This document shows positions 62,872-64,000 of a stretch of 64,000 bases of DNA, in pieces. The stretch is taken from contig NZ_JAMXBE010000005.1 in NCBI RefSeq assembly GCF_024704835.1, positions 316,778 to 380,777 of the forward strand, in the 5' to 3' direction. Made by a program: the position numbers and the translations under genes. This stretch comes from Parapedobacter tibetensis. Lineage in GTDB: Bacteria > Bacteroidota > Bacteroidia > Sphingobacteriales > Sphingobacteriaceae. Numbering within the stretch: the stretch's first letter is position 1; the number at the start of each line of letters is the position of its first letter. A model generated the notes under the pieces. It saw only the letters and a program-made list of their open reading frames with translations. It was not told the DNA's origin and ran no database searches.

Positions 62872-63999
62872 TTATGCTATATCATGGGTAGTATGGTCTC
62901 GCTGAATCTTTTCATCTAAACACCGTTGGAGCGCAATTGCCAATGCTTGGTCATGAGGTGGGAGTATGAACGTCTTGTGGTCGCCCGGCACATCGTGTAC
63001 CTTAACACCCTTTTTCGCGAAGTTATTCCATCCAAGGTATTCGGGATCGTCCAAGAAGTATAACCGTTTGGTCACCCTAAACAAGTCAATTTGAATATCC
63101 AATGGCTCAATCCAGTAATTGTCATAAGCATTGAGGTAGCTCACCAAAATCTCTTTGTTGTAGGTGAAAGACTCCAGTTCGTTGTATGTCTTTTCGGTCA
63201 CCATATCTTTAATTTTTTCCAACAGGATCAGCCGCTGATAGGCTAGTGTCTCGGCTGGGTAGGCCATAAACGTCTTGACAAAGAATGGAATTTTCCTAAA
63301 CTGCCTGACGAGTTTCTGCGTAAACCACTTCAACCGGTTTTCATGGTGGATGTCATTGCTGGCCACGGTGTCGAAAATACCGACCATCTCCACCTGTTTC
63401 CCCATGGCAAGTAGCTGGCGTGCCATTTCGTAGACGATTTTGCCCCCGAGGGAATAGCCCGCTAGGCAGTACGGTCCATCTGGGTTGCCGACCAAAATCT
63501 CTTGGATGTATTTGTCGGCTATCTGTTGCATATTGTCAAACAGCGTGGCCTCGCCGTTTAGGCCCAAAGCCTGCATGGCATATACCGGTTGGTCCTCGTC
63601 GAGGTACTTTGCCATCGACTGGAAAACCAGCACATTGAGGCCCCCACCGTGTACCAAGTAAATAGGGGGCTTAGTGCCTTCAGTCCGTATGGGCACTAGG
63701 GAATCCCACTTGACCTGCTCATCATCGCCGCTTATGAGTTTGGAGAGCTTGGCAATGGTGGGGTTTTCGAATAGGCTGGAAAGTGGCAGCCGGATACCGC
63801 GTTGTTTTTCGATGGCAAGCATCACTTTCACAGCTATTAACGAATAACCACCAAGCTCGAAGAAATCGCTATGTACACCCACCACCTCAAGCCCCAAAGC
63901 TTCTTCCCATATGTCGGCAAGGAACAGTTCGGTGGCATTACGAGGGGCAACAAAATCAGCAATTTGTTGGCTTTGGTCCACGGAAAGCAGCGATGGGGA
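62872..63999 (-). CDS. Non-ribosomal peptide synthetase, C-terminal PCP-thioesterase part
   Basis: The frame stays open to the window edge, so the bulk of the gene lies to the right; 375 residues are visible. First comes a linker (residues 1-20), then a peptidyl-carrier domain with the phosphopantetheine Ser in FFELGGYSLIAVKVM. A type I thioesterase follows: nucleophile Ser in LAGYSLGGKIVYEMA, Asp in GIFDTVAS, and His in DVPGDHKTFILPP. The thioesterase releases the finished product. A GTG at 63979-63981 is not a start, since the upstream frame is continuous. Product unknown; the Sfp-type transferase at 20871 may activate it. Confidence 0.9.
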   Translation of the reverse strand, partial: SPSLLSVDQSQQIADFVAPRNATELFLADIWEEALGLEVVGVHSDFFELGGYSLIAVKVMLAIEKQRGIRLPLSSLFENPTIAKLSKLISGDDEQVKWDSLVPIRTEGTKPPIYLVHGGGLNVLVFQSMAKYLDEDQPVYAMQALGLNGEATLFDNMQQIADKYIQEILVGNPDGPYCLAGYSLGGKIVYEMARQLLAMGKQVEMVGIFDTVASNDIHHENRLKWFTQKLVRQFRKIPFFVKTFMAYPAETLAYQRLILLEKIKDMVTEKTYNELESFTYNKEILVSYLNAYDNYWIEPLDIQIDLFRVTKRLYFLDDPEYLGWNNFAKKGVKVHDVPGDHKTFILPPHDQALAIALQRCLDEKIQRDHTTHDIA

Positions 64000-64000
64000 A

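Noticed and set aside
63979-63981. GTG as start of a stand-alone carrier-thioesterase gene
   Set aside because: The frame continues upstream to the window edge with typical NRPS linker sequence and no ribosome site before the GTG.
1-64000. tRNA or rRNA genes
   Set aside because: I saw no tRNA-like cloverleaf or rRNA sequence on either strand.

Overview
The window looks like a chromosomal segment of a Bacteroidota bacterium, most likely a Sphingobacteriaceae member (Parapedobacter/Olivibacter-like is a guess). Signs are: a type IX secretion (T9SS) type-B sorting domain with a PorP/SprF and a PorE-like partner, two SusC/SusD pairs, an ECF sigma/FecR pair, the futalosine menaquinone route, and several TAnnTTTG-type -7 boxes before genes.

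Layout. (1) 1-5084: C-terminal part of a secreted repeat adhesin, then PorP/SprF and a PorE-like OmpA protein. (2) 5093-21626: housekeeping genes: tyrA and an aminotransferase, an MsbA-like exporter, mqnE / histidine phosphatase / mqnA, a MarR regulator, ZIP and PAP2 proteins, glmM, an arginine-deiminase-like gene with ctlX, an acyl-ACP desaturase, a Nudix hydrolase, a glycosyltransferase and a 4'-phosphopantetheinyl transferase. (3) 22040-28966: ECF sigma, FecR, an STN-type SusC and SusD, closed by a terminator; no enzyme gene follows. (4) 29071-33500: an accessory patch with two unusual tandem arrays built on a 21-bp unit, a RelE-type toxin-antitoxin pair whose toxin frame is broken, an intact IS4-family element with a 10-bp target duplication, and decayed reading frames. 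(5) 33624-45172: ROK regulator, SusC, SusD, a Tat-exported Gfo/Idh/MocA oxidoreductase and a HEAT-repeat protein with two DUF1080 (3-keto-glycoside hydrolase) domains, a coherent sugar-uptake and oxidation locus with a strong terminator. (6) 45387-60946: an exopolysaccharide cluster on one strand: response regulator, priming sugar transferase with a receiver-like N-terminus, short TolC-like protein, Wzc-like copolymerase, Wzy-like polymerase, SGNH esterase, a 37-residue membrane peptide, acetyltransferase, four glycosyltransferases, a beta-helix protein and a Wzx flippase. (7) 60981-62576: a convergent glycosidase lipoprotein. (8) 62872-end: the carrier-thioesterase end of a non-ribosomal peptide synthetase that enters from the right.

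The most unusual feature is in region 4. Both arrays repeat every 21 bp (two turns of B-DNA). Most units carry a dyad-symmetric core, the core sequence differs between unit types, and units are ordered into superperiods (105 then 126 bp; 63 nested in 189 bp). I know of no described element with this design.
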